Part shown: positions 54,900 to 63,985 of the stretch, one piece after another
How the letters are laid out: each line of letters starts with the position of its first letter
Numbering within the stretch: position 1 is the stretch's first letter
Source of the DNA: Ligula intestinalis
Lineage: Eukaryota; Platyhelminthes; Cestoda; Diphyllobothriidea; Diphyllobothriidae
Assembly: GCA_036362985.1 (NCBI GenBank)
Contig: JAYGXS010000004.1
Coordinates: 14,511,918-14,575,917, forward strand
DNA: 64,000 bases
Direction: 5' to 3'
Made by a program: the position numbers and the translations under genes
Notes under the pieces: generated by a model
What the model saw: the letters and a program-made list of their open reading frames with translations, nothing else
Database searches by the model: none
What the model was told of the DNA's origin: nothing

Positions 54900-56805
54900 T
54901 TCGATGAAAACGATGCAGCCATCAGCATTCTCATCTCTGCGAAGAATCGCCTACGCAACGAATACGTCGATTGCCCCACCGACGCCACGAAAGCAGCCTA
55001 CTACCAAAGTCACCGTCTTGTACAGCAGCGGCTGCGGGAAATGCAGGATGCTTGGATGGCTCGTAAGTGTGAGGAAATCCAAGGCTATGCAGACCGCAAT
55101 GAATGGAAGAACTTCTATGCTGCGCTCAAATAGGTCTACGGCCCCATAGTAAGAGGCACAGCCCAACTTCGCAGCGCGGACGATACCACCCTCATCACTG
55201 AGAAGACCCAACTTCTGAGCCGCTGGGCTGAGCACTTCCAAAGTGTACTCAACCGGCCCTCAACCACCTCTGAGGCTGCCATTGACCGGTTGCCGCAAAT
55301 GGGAATAAATGCTGACCTCAACCTCCCACCCACCCCTGAGGAGACCATCAAGGCTGTGCAGCAGCTGTTCAGCGGGAAGGCACCCGGGTCCGACGGGATC
55401 CCGGCGGAGATCTATAAATATGGTGGTCACCAACTCATAACTCACCTCACCACCCTGTTCCAAGAGATGTGGCGACAGGGACAAGTTCCTCAGGACTTCA
55501 AAGACGCCACAATTGTCCACCTTTACAAGCAAAAGGGGAATCGTCAAGTCAGCAAAAACCATCGCGGAATCTCGCTTTTAAATATTGCCAAAAGAATCTT
55601 CACATGCATTCTCCTGAATCGTCTCAATAGCCACCTGGAACAAGGGCTCCTGGCTGAAAGCCAGTGTGGTTTCCGAAGTCACCGCGGTACCACTGACATG
55701 ATATTTGCCGCACGTCAGCTTCAGGAGAAATGTCAAGAGATGCGGACCCACCTCTACACTACGTTCGTAGATCTGACAAAAGCCTTCGACACGGTGAAGC
55801 GGCCCGGACTTTGGAAGGTTATGCAGAAGTTTGGCTGTCCGGAACACTTCACCCACATGTTTTGAAAACTCCATGATGGGATGATGGCGCGCGNNNNNNN
55901 NNNTCCCATGTTCTTTGCCATGCTAATGGACGCCTACCGTGACGAGCGGCCCGGAATCCCCATCAATTACAGAACGGACGGAAACCTTCTCAACATTCGT
56001 CAAATGCAGGCCCCCACACGCGTATCCACAACCACAGTCCATGATCTGATGTTTGCGGACGACTGCGCTCTCAACACCACCACCGAAGTGGACATGCAAA
56101 GGAGCATGGACCTCTTTGCAGCAGGTTGCGCCAACTTTGGCCTCACCATCAACACGGACAAGACGGGGGTTATGCATCAACCGCTGCCAGGTGTTGACTT
56201 CAACCCCGCACGCATCAACGTCAACGGAGCCGTACTGCAGAACGTCGACAACTTAACTTACCTCGGCAGCACGCTTTCCCGCAGCACTAAAATAGACGAC
56301 GAGGTTGCCCGCAGAATCTCCAAAGCAAGCCAAGTCTTCGGTTTTCTCCAAGCCTCCATATGGAATCGTCATGGTCTTCAACTGTCAACGAAATTGAAGA
56401 TGTACAAGGCTGTTGTGCTGTCAACACTCTTGTACCGAGCGGAGACTTGAACTGTCTATCCTAGCCAAGCACGGAATCTGAACCACTTTCATATCAGCTG
56501 CCTACGCCGCATATTGAAGGTGAAGTGGCAGGAGATGATTCCAGCCATTGAAATCCTGGAGAGAACGGGAGTTCTCAGCATCCAGGCCATGCTCAGGCAG
56601 ATACAACTGCGCTAAAGTGGTCACGTGGTACGTATGAACGACGAACGGCTACCCAAGCGACTGTTCTATGGCGATGTCGCCGTCGGCACTCGTCGTAAAG
56701 GAGGACAGAAAAGACGTTACAAGGATACCCTGAAGAACTCCTTGAAGTATCTCCAAATTTACACGACAAACTGGGAGGAGCTAGCACAGGGCCGATCTGT
56801 GTGGC
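54900..56805 (+). pseudogene. LINE reverse transcriptase region
   Basis: Same frame as the endonuclease. Connector EYVDCPTDATKAAYYQSHRL, stop at 55131, then VYGPIVRGTAQL. RT blocks: KAPGSDGIPAEIYKYGG, FKDATIVHLYKQKGNRQ, HRGISLLNIAKRIFTCIL, QCGFRSHRGTTDMIFAAR (motif region 3), TTFVDLTKAFDTVKRPGLWK (motif A, catalytic Asp), stop at 55863, the N gap, [15 protein letters not shown] (motif C, FADD), [31 protein letters not shown], stop at 56448, and ERLPKRLFYGDVAVGTRRKG. The motif B block between the N gap and [11 protein letters not shown] is missing. Stops at 56448 and 56613 fall where Trp is expected. Confidence 0.85.
55894..55903. other. Assembly gap (10 N)
   Basis: Ten undetermined bases inside the LINE RT. 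The frame is kept across it only by chance of length. By comparison with the usual spacing between LHDGMMAR and the MF.AMLMDAY block, roughly 90 bases of coding sequence including RT motif B are absent, so the N-run is nominal. Confidence 0.95.
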
Positions 56806-57478
56806 GAAAACGGGCGCCGCAATCTACGAAGCCAGTCTGATCGCCACCGCCAAGGCTAAACGGACGGCACGGAAGTCTCAAAATCCACGGACGCACACTG
56901 CCAACACCCAACGCCTCCCAACGTGTCCACGCTATCAACGCACCTTCCGTGCACGCATTGGCTTGGTCGGTCACCTCCGGAAGCCGTGCAACCCTCCTCC
57001 GACAGCTTCCACGTCTACTGCACCAAACACTCTACCAGACCCTACTGTACCCTCCCACTCGACGGCAATAATCGACGCAAGAGATGCCTCGTTGCCCTCA
57101 GCCACCGTCTCCAACCCACCCGCAACTTCCTCCACCCCTTCTGACACATCACCGCCCACCACAACTCGCATCCCCACACCTGAACCCCCCACCAGCTCTG
57201 AGGGCCTGATATGCCCTCACTACAATCGCACATTCACCTCACGCATCGGCCTAGTTGGTCACTTGCGAATCCATCGCACAGAGATTGGTGAACTAGTGCC
57301 TGGGGCACCAACACACAGACGAGACCGACACCTTCACTGCCCACATTGACCTCGATCATTCGCTCATCGCATTGGCCTACTAGGTCACATGGGCATTCAC
57401 GACAGCGGCATTTACCGTGATGTCGACACATCCGGCACCTCACACACCCCAACCACCAGCCATAACCCTACTCACTAA
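56801..57478 (+). pseudogene. LINE C-terminal region with three degraded C2H2 fingers
   Basis: After a frameshift near 56805 the protein continues TGAAIYEASLIATAKAKRTA, then three finger-like repeats: CPRYQRTFRARIGLVGHLRK, CPHYNRTFTSRIGLVGHLRI and CPH-stop-PRSFAHRIGLLGH. They are separated by Ser/Thr/Pro-rich linkers. In a C2H2 finger the fourth residue of each should be Cys; fingers 1 and 2 have Tyr (TAT, TAC) and finger 3 has a stop (TGA). The region probably binds nucleic acid in active relatives. None of the three could bind zinc normally here. Confidence 0.8.
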
Positions 57479-57777
57479 CCGCCTCACCATACGAATGCGT
57501 TATTAAGTTTGTCGGGAACCCCAGGTAAGTGACCCTCAGGTATGCCGAACCTTCCGCTTATTTTTGCCTTACTGCCTTATGTAAGATGTCTCTTGCACCA
57601 CTACTATTATTACTGCTGCTAGCATCATTGAGCACGGATTTTCTACTAGCCTCAGCAACACTGGAATCTTTACCGTCACTAGCAGCTCCACTGAGGTTTA
57701 CTCGTCCTTACTCGCAGTCTTCTCTAGGACCTGCAGTGCATTCATTTACACCTTCAGCCCTGTCAAAACATTCCTGT
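57479..57777 (+). other. LINE 3' flank, unassigned
   Basis: A 98-codon frame (57529-57825) starts with a Leu-rich stretch (LLLLLLLASL) that mimics a signal peptide. It runs into the inverted PLE tail and has no other support. TTACTGCTGCTAGCATCATT-type wording is low complexity. Confidence 0.3.
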
Positions 57778-57900
57778 TTAGAAGACGAAGATGCGATCAC
57801 TGGAACAAGAGTTTTATTGGCCTGACGTTTCGGATTCCGTCGGGAATCCTTAGTCATAGGTAATCGTAAACAATTCTGAGACATGCGCATTCCTGTTTTC
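57778..57900 (-). mobile_element. Inverted solo PLE-A end with hammerhead-type tail
   Basis: The reverse complement reproduces the tail of the 50-53 kb element: GCGCATGTCTCAGA, ACGATTACCTATGACTAAGG, then ATTCCCGACGGAATCCGAAA, CGTCAGGCCAATAAAACTCT, TGTTCCAGTGATCGCATCTT and CGTCTTC. GGATTCC/GGAATCC gives a perfect 7-bp helix II with a CGAC loop. No GIY-YIG part precedes it on the minus strand. Confidence 0.7.
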
Positions 57901-58239
57901 TGCGGCAATTTAAAGTGTGATCCTAAGCTTCATTCATACCATTGCATTCGCATCACGCCTATCACAGTCACCAATGTGGTGGATTAATTTGTCAGTCATT
58001 ACCCTCCCCCCAATTTGTGCCTCTTACGTTGCTATCTTGCCAATTTACGCCGAAAATGCCGGCATGGCTGGGTGCGCGGAGGGCAGGCGGGGGGAGGTTG
58101 ATAATCGCTCTCGCCAGTTTAGACGACCGACGATCGATATCCATGCCGTGCTTACCGTGAGACCAACCGGGGAGCAGGACATGGGCAAATGCTGCTTCTC
58201 ACGATAATCTAACTTACATAGCATGCACAGCTCGAGGTC

Positions 58240-58300
58240 GCGCGGCCTGTAGCAGCGTGGGTAGCAGCGTGGGTAGCAGCAGCTTCTGCTGCCAGAGTCA
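58240..58300 (+). repeat. Short GTAGCAGC(GTGG) tandem repeat
   Basis: GTAGCAGCGTGG occurs twice in tandem and is followed by GTAGCAGCAGCTTCTGCTGC, which can form a small hairpin (GCAGCAG/CTGCTGC). Confidence 0.7.
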
Positions 58301-58639
58301 AGGGGAGTACGAGGCTGCCGAGCATGTGCGAGCCAGCAACTCACAGTAACCCAACGATCGGCAGAGCCAGCAGGCAGTGACCGGTTAGCTAGCATTAGCG
58401 CTAGGGGCTCAACCCAAACTAACTGGGCTCTTCACGCCGTATCGTGATCTGCCACTACTAAGTATGGATTATAGCCGTATCAAAAACGGTGCTCCTTATC
58501 AATTCCAACCCGCATCAGCTCTCTAGCAGCCTTAGTCTTGCGAAATGTGATTTCCTTCCTATGCAGCACCGCTAGTCCTTCTGTTATTAGCAAAACAAAC
58601 ACTATTAGCCAACAGGAGGGTGTTGGCCCAGGCTTCATG

Positions 58640-59270
58640 CAGGGCTGCTCTCACCCTTCTGAGACCCAATGGTCTGTATGCACATGCAATACCAGTCTTC
58701 AGCCAACCCCGGTCTCTGCGGCCTGGAAGGCGCTGGCACTTTCTCTCACTTCTGATTCCCGGTTGGTGACTGCGCTTGCGCTCCCACTGGGTTTCAGGCC
58801 CCACTGCGGGTGCCCGAAAAGCTAGGCGGTCACTATGCGGTGGGGGAGAGAGTGAGGTCGACCTCGGCGCGATTCTTCCCTCACTATAATAAATCTGAAT
58901 GCGTCTGAATCTATCACGGTGCGCTAAAAGCCGTGGCTTGGAGGGTCTGCCAACTGACGGGAAAACTCAGACCCCCTACGAAGCTGCTCCTTCTGTACGC
59001 GTGTGTCTGTGTGTGCGTACGGGAGGAGAGGGAGGACTGACAGACAGGCTGCAATGGCTCCCTCTTAATGTGGCCTTTATGGCGCTCCCGCGCAGTCGGG
59101 AGCATACCTAGCGAGATGGCTGTGTCGTGTGTGCGCGTGCTGAGTGTTTATCGCGCCAGCCAGCTACACCCTCCCGCATCCCCGGTCTTATTGACATTGG
59201 CTTTACACCGGATACGGAGATGTGAGTGGCGAGCGAGTGGGTAGATTCTCCGCAAGTCTGCTTTAACTCC
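58640..59270 (+). repeat. GC-rich diverged tandem repeat, unit 1
   Basis: Aligns with 59430-59960. Landmarks: GAGGTCGACCTCGGC / GAGGTCGAGCCTCGGC, TTTCCTCACTATAA-type block, GGTCTGCCAACTGACGGGAA / GGTCGCCAACTGATGGGATA, CTTAATGTGGCCTTTATGGC / CTTAATGTGGATTTTATGGC, CACCTAGC-type, CGCGCCAGC and ATCCCCGGTCTT / ATCTCCGGTCTT. Frames in it (up to 105 codons) are not conserved between units. Confidence 0.65.
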
Positions 59271-59429
59271 TGTGTTCGTTGGTGGAGTTCGCTGTATTTC
59301 TTCTGCTTGCTGTAGCTTTGTGTTGCTTGCCCAGCGTGTCTCAGTGTCGGTTTTGGCTTGCTTCAGCATTTGCTATGGCTGTTGGGGCACGCAGTGCACA
59401 TCGTCGAAAGCGACGGGGGAACTGTCATG

Positions 59430-59960
59430 TTTCAAGGGGGCCAAGTCATGCTGGGATGCGCACAGACGGGTTTTCTCGTCCTCTCAGCCACTGCGCCCAT
59501 CCCACTTCAGGTAACCGATCAACTAGGTGGTGGCTCGAATGGGGCGGTGGGAGGTAGAAAGAAAGAGGTCGAGCCTCGGCAAATTTCTTTCCTCACTATA
59601 AACGATCTGATGCCCTTACAGCGATCACAGTCCGGTAAAAATCCCGGCTTAGAGGGTCGCCAACTGATGGGATAACTCAGACCGCGCAGTCAGTCCATTG
59701 TGTGTTAGAGTGGCTGACTGGCGCATTGTAAGTCAGGCTGTCCTTCTTAATGTGGATTTTATGGCACCCTGGCTCACGCGGGAGCCCACCTAGCAAGGTC
59801 TGCTGTTGGAACGCGTGCTGAAATGTGGGCCGCGCCAGCTACCTGCGCCCTATCCCATCTCCGGTCTTTTCAACTGTTCTTCTAGATACTGGGTACATGT
59901 GTTGTAGCGGTGAGTGAGTGGAGCAGATTCTACGCATCTACTTTCACTATAAACCAGCTA
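59430..59960 (+). repeat. GC-rich diverged tandem repeat, unit 2
   Basis: Second unit. A third partial unit may follow: GTGTACATCATTGAAAACGA (60000) resembles GTGCACATCGTCGAAAGCGA (59394), giving a period near 600-700 bp. Confidence 0.6.
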
Positions 59961-60435
59961 ACATCATCGTGTTTGCTTTAAAATTGCTGCATCTCGCGGT
60001 GTACATCATTGAAAACGACGGCCAAGCTGTCATTTGTACTTACAAACTGAAAAATCAACTGAGACCAGATGTTATCAGCGACTACTGAAGCAAAAAAAAC
60101 GTGTTGCCTAATCTGACTGTCAAATTACTAGTGATCCTGCGACGCAAATATCCAGATCACTTTCAGAATGTCCCCGAAAAGCGCCCTGACAATGTCGAAC
60201 AGTCAGACTCTACTACGCTGGTTTCAATATTTTTTGCGGGGTGCATTTAGCACATGTTGACAACAAGCTGAACAAGCTGACATCTGCTAAAACCATCTCA
60301 ATTGCTCCAGTGACCTGAGCCAATCTCTATAACATTCTATAAATTGCTCAAAATAGGATATATGAATAGAAGCGAATATGCGTGCCCCAGGTTCTTGATG
60401 TAAGGAAGAAGACGCGATCTGGGGAACAATATTTT

Positions 60436-60484
60436 TATTCTGAACTTTCGGCTCCACACGGGAAGCCATCGTCAGAGAAAATGA
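60436..60484 (-). ncRNA. Hammerhead ribozyme motif, type H3
   Basis: The reverse complement is CTGACGATGGCTTCCCGTGT, then GGAGCCGAAAGTTCAG. GGCT/AGCC makes a 4-bp helix II with a 10-nt loop, directly followed by GAAA (60449-60446). The first box has one change (CTGACGA). The putative cleavage triplet is TTC rather than GTC. Confidence 0.5.
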
Positions 60485-60583
60485 AAAAGCAGCAAACGTT
60501 TGCCATGCATAAACGGGGATGGGAGGGGGGTGGCACTTGTGATTGGTCCATGCTCACGCCACGTCCATTCTCACGCTTCCTTG

Positions 60584-60862
60584 TCACGTCCCTGAAGTGA
60601 CGGCATGTGATCTTGAGGTGGTGGCCTGCGGGCTTGTAGAGTAACTGGGCCCTGGTTTCTGGTCACGGGCACGGATGAGAAAATAACAGGGCGGTATATC
60701 CACATGCCTGTTTACGGAGTTAGGATCCGCCACCCAGGCCTCCAGTAGTTTGCGTCCCGTCTTACTACTGGCTCGTGCCATTAACGGGTTTTCGAGAAGT
60801 CGAATTCGTGGCCTTCTTCCAGAGAGTGGATATCGATCTGGGACAAAGGGTCACCCCTGAAA
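60584..60862 (-). pseudogene. PLE-C GIY-YIG C-terminal half
   Basis: Reads HSLEEGHEFDFSKTR in one frame, then MARASSKTGRKLLEAWVADP, NSVNRHVDIPPCYFLIRARD in the next. It matches the 33.6-33.8 kb copy nearly residue for residue. The GIY-YIG core itself has been lost by truncation, but the LLEAW Glu block is intact. Confidence 0.7.
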
Positions 60863-60865
60863 ATA

Positions 60866-61547
60866 GATGTGGAACATATTTTATGCAGCATAGGCAGCAT
60901 TTGTAAATTGGCAGATACGATGTATTATGAATAAACACCTCATAATTGTAACAAAGCTCATGATTGGCAACTTTTTAAAATCAAAAGCTACCCTTTCTTT
61001 CAGCATACAATTTAAAAGAGGCGTCATTTGCTATCAAACAAGTAAAAGTGCATTTTTTGTGCATTTTTTCCATAAAATATATTTTAATTCATATAGGTAG
61101 TCAAAATAAATGATAAAAGAACATACTACTTAAGTAGACAATTTTTAACAAAGATACATATAGCTAGTAGTCAGAATGAAGTTTGTTAAGAAGCTAGCAT
61201 CCGATCATGACTGAAATGACTTAGGAATAGACTATACGACAATCAGCATCACAACTTGAGTCACTAGCGATGAGCGAAAGAGTATCAATCTTTCGCATGC
61301 GTCGGCATATTGCGTGCTCTTTGCCGAATACTGGAAATGTATATTCAGAAAGACATCACCAACAAAGACAGGGGACACTAGGAAGGCCTTTTTGGCCATT
61401 TGCCGTCATCGGCTTGTGATAGCCAACTCCACTGTTGCTACTGAAATTGCTGCCACACTCGATTTTGAAGTCGGGTCTCTCCGGACAGAGGCGAACGTCC
61501 GAACATTCGAGGCCCAGATATCGTATCATGTGTATCATCTCCCGAAG
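60866..61547. other. No supported gene
   Basis: AT-rich up to 61.25 kb. A 104-codon frame (61314-61628) runs into the H4 inverted pair and has no recognised domain. Confidence 0.35.
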
Positions 61548-61775
61548 AGGACGAAGAAGACGAGGCAATTTCACGGACCGAAGTATACTTTGACTGACGT
61601 TTCAAAAACACACTCGCCTCCATCGTAATAGTACCGTGTTTACTCCTGCTTGGGCTTTTCGCACGATTTAGCACAGTAATCTGATGATGGAGGCGGGTTA
61701 ACCTTTTAAACGTCAATCAAAATATACCTTAGTCCATGTAATTGCCTCGTCTTCTTCGTTCTCTTCGGGAGTTGA
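61548..61775. repeat. Outward-facing inverted pair of PLE ends (type H4)
   Basis: Left arm 61548-61632 and right arm 61681-61775 are reverse complements with divergence. Outward order: [CTGATGA]TGGAGGCG, GTT..TTTTGAAACGTCA, TCAAA.TATAC, AATTGCCTCGTCTTCTTCG. The left arm keeps GAAAC but has ATTACGA for CTGATGA; the right arm keeps CTGATGA (61681-61687) but has TAAAC for GAAAC. Each arm is therefore broken in a different box. Single H4 relics lie at 4.95 and 32.5 kb. Confidence 0.6.
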
Positions 61776-62539
61776 TGCACACGGTATATACATAACAGCC
61801 ATGAAAGTCTTCTTTTTTACATATTTTTGCTGCCATTTTTGCTTCTGTTTAACGCCCTTCTCGCCATCCAATCACATTCATGAATTTGCCAGGACTGCTT
61901 AAAACCGACTTCACTGGACCAGATGGGCAAAATAGTGTGTGAGAAGCCACCTCTCACATTTGTTCACCTACCTCCTGCAGTCAACTGACAGATGGGACGC
62001 TTTACCCCGCGAAACCAGGCCACCCTGTCCTTGTTAAAAGCCGTCTACCATGTTGCTGGCAGTCCGCCCCTGTTAAAAATTTGCAAAGCTAGCACACACA
62101 CACACTTGGCTGCCAATGAACTCTGCTCCATTCGGGGCTGCCAATCGGAGGCTTAAACTTGAAGTCCGGTAAAAAAACAAACGTGCAGGATATATTCTGC
62201 TGCAGAATATCGAGTTAATGGGTCACTTGGGCGTGGATGCAGAGCGGTGGACTTACGCCGAAAAAACAGAAGTTGTCAGTTTATTTTGAGCTACTTAAAA
62301 CCTTACAGATAGAAATCACAATTGGCAGTTACAAAGGGACTTACTTCATATGACGATAAGACGGAACCAAGAAACACAAGAGCGAACGGAATGGTCATTT
62401 CTAGTTTATTAGCTGTGTGGTTAATCTGAGATAAGAGGACGTTAACGAGTGCATCAAGACAAAATGGAGCATGCATGTTCAGTAATCGAATCAGAAAGCC
62501 CCACGTAATCATCATATTACCAATCATAAACCTACAATA
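61776..62539. other. No recognisable gene
   Basis: Short frames only; a (CA)7-like run near 62094-62106. No repeat family recognised. Confidence 0.4.
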
Positions 62540-62690
62540 AGCGGGCTTGTGACTGAATTGCAGTGTATTACAGACCATGACCAAGAAGTAATGGGTTCGA
62601 ATCTTGGGTGATGGAAACATGGGATTGAGTATGAGCGGCTGATGACAGCTAGTAAACCGGAAATGGCCATACAGGCCTCTATTGTCTTTT
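62540..62690 (+). repeat. SINE2 copy with tRNA-like head
   Basis: GCGGGCTTGTGACTGAATTG (A-box region) is followed about 45 bp later by AATGGGTTCGAATCTTGGG (B-box GGTTCGAATC), then GAGCGGCTGATGACAGCTAG, TAAACCGGAAATGGCCATAC and AGGCCTC. The head/body order matches 44195-44320. The hammerhead tail of the 44 kb copy is not present. Confidence 0.55.
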
Positions 62691-63824
62691 TCAGTTCCAC
62701 CTTTTTATATATATTCCGTGAAAATAAGTTCTTTTGAAAAGGATAACAAGCCTTGTTGTGTAAGCTGTCCACGCTGCTCTCGCACTTCGTCGTCTGACTT
62801 TTAAGCATGCTCGCTTGTATTGGCAATTGTACTAAGTGTTCAGAACAGTAAGAATCCCAAACATGCATGTAAAATCGATAACGGATACGTATTCCTTCCA
62901 GTAGCTGTCTGTGTGGTTTGACATCTCGTCTGGGTTAGCTGCGGTCCTTTCCATGGATTGGTTGAAGTTTTCGAGCGAAGGTATTGCGGTCAACACAAGA
63001 CTGCTGTGCGTAGCACGTTTAATCGTTGTTGAAGACCGTCAAAATTAATCAATGCTGAAGGAGGTTTTTTTTTAGCTGAACAATTGTAATATGCATGTCA
63101 CAAAATTTTACCTAAAATCAAAGAAAACAGAATTACGTTCCTGCCAAATAATTTACGCTTCAAAACTAACTGTTTTCTTAAACAGTTGGGACACCGAGTT
63201 TACGAAAAGGCCAAAGTAATAGCACTTGCTGTTTATTTTCTTCGGCTGTAGATGGTAGCTACTCTGACTCAAGATCCGGTTCCCCGACCACATCTTCGGA
63301 GGTCTATTGAGCAGATAGCCTAAGTGTAGAGATACTTCGGATCACACGGTTACTTTGGTAGGGAAGTTTGCGTGTTGGACTTGCCTAACAGCCTAAAGGT
63401 CAGACTTATTTGCTTCTTTATAGAACTCTTACACAGATAAGATGTCCCGTTTTGTGCGACGGAGGGGAAGAGGGGTGTAGTTAATGCGCGGCAAACGTAA
63501 ATGGACCATTTTTTCCAGCAGCCACTTGCGCCTGGTTTCAGCAGTACAACTGGCACCGACTAGGACAACAGACCAGTGCGCGGAGGAGGGGAAGGGGAAG
63601 AGAGAGAAGGAGAATGCACTGAAATTTCGCAAATCCATTACTACGGCACTTTAACACATTTCCCAGACGCACTTTTGTACCAGTATAGTGCCTTAAGCGC
63701 TTGGCATGGAGAAATTGTAAATGACCGGCATAAAATTGTACCCTTATAGATGCAGAAACAGAACGCAATAGTCCCTTACTACTATGCGCTATATGGTTCC
63801 CCCAACTAAGTGGATTTCGAGCAA
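62691..63824. other. No supported gene
   Basis: Overlapping minus-strand frames of 69-126 codons at 63.35-63.92 kb partly cover the SINE and show no domain. Nothing else recognised. Confidence 0.35.
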
Positions 63825-63985
63825 ATTCATTCTTTAGTTGACCCAATTGTGAAAAAAAACTCGCGGCATTCGGCGGCATTCGAACCCGCATAGGAGGGCG
63901 GCCTTTTACGCAAGCCAACGCTCTACCTACTTGAGCTACGAATGTCGTGCTTCACACCGTGAGTTTAATCACACTTGGATCGATA
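63825..63985 (-). repeat. SINE1 copy with well-kept tRNA-like head
   Basis: On the minus strand, 63945-63866 folds partly like a tRNA: 7-bp acceptor ACATTCG/CGAATGC (one mismatch), TA, D-arm GCTC-AAGTAGGTA-GAGC, and T-arm GCGGG-TTCGAAT-GCCGC (one mismatch). The anticodon stem is poor and the variable loop long, so this is a tRNA-derived SINE head or a tRNA pseudogene rather than a working tRNA. The body (TTTTTTTTCACAATTGGGTC) is shared with 13.1 and 16.97 kb. A-box AGCTCAAGTAGG and B-box GGTTCGAATGCC could support Pol III transcription. Confidence 0.6.

Larger units (their letters stand above)
53550..57478 (+). mobile_element. Non-LTR retrotransposon (RTE/CFDP2-like LINE), inactivated
   Basis: One long reading frame (frame of 53691) carries an APE-type endonuclease, a connector, an RT and then C2H2 zinc-finger-like repeats, ending at a TAA near 57476. 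This plan (EN-RT-finger in a single ORF) and motifs such as GAWNVRSL and FADDCALN match a LINE family abundant in flatworm genomes. Five in-frame stops (54897, 55131, 55863, 56448, 56613), one frameshift near 56805 and a sixth stop at 57347 disrupt it. The 5' boundary is a guess from composition. A run of ten N lies within the RT region. Confidence 0.85.
60402..60865 (-). mobile_element. PLE-C copy, 5'-truncated, with ribozyme tail
   Basis: Minus strand: GIY-YIG C-terminal part (60862 to 60584), UTR with CACAAGTGCCACCC, hammerhead motif (60484 to 60436), ATCGCGTCTTCTTCC end. Aligns throughout with 33365-33840. GATGT occurs at both boundaries (60397-60401 and 60866-60870), a possible but short target duplication. 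Confidence 0.75.

Noticed and set aside
57529..57825. Small secreted-protein candidate with Leu-rich N-terminus
   Set aside because: Its frame ends inside an inverted PLE tail, the Leu run comes from low-complexity sequence, and nothing else supports expression.
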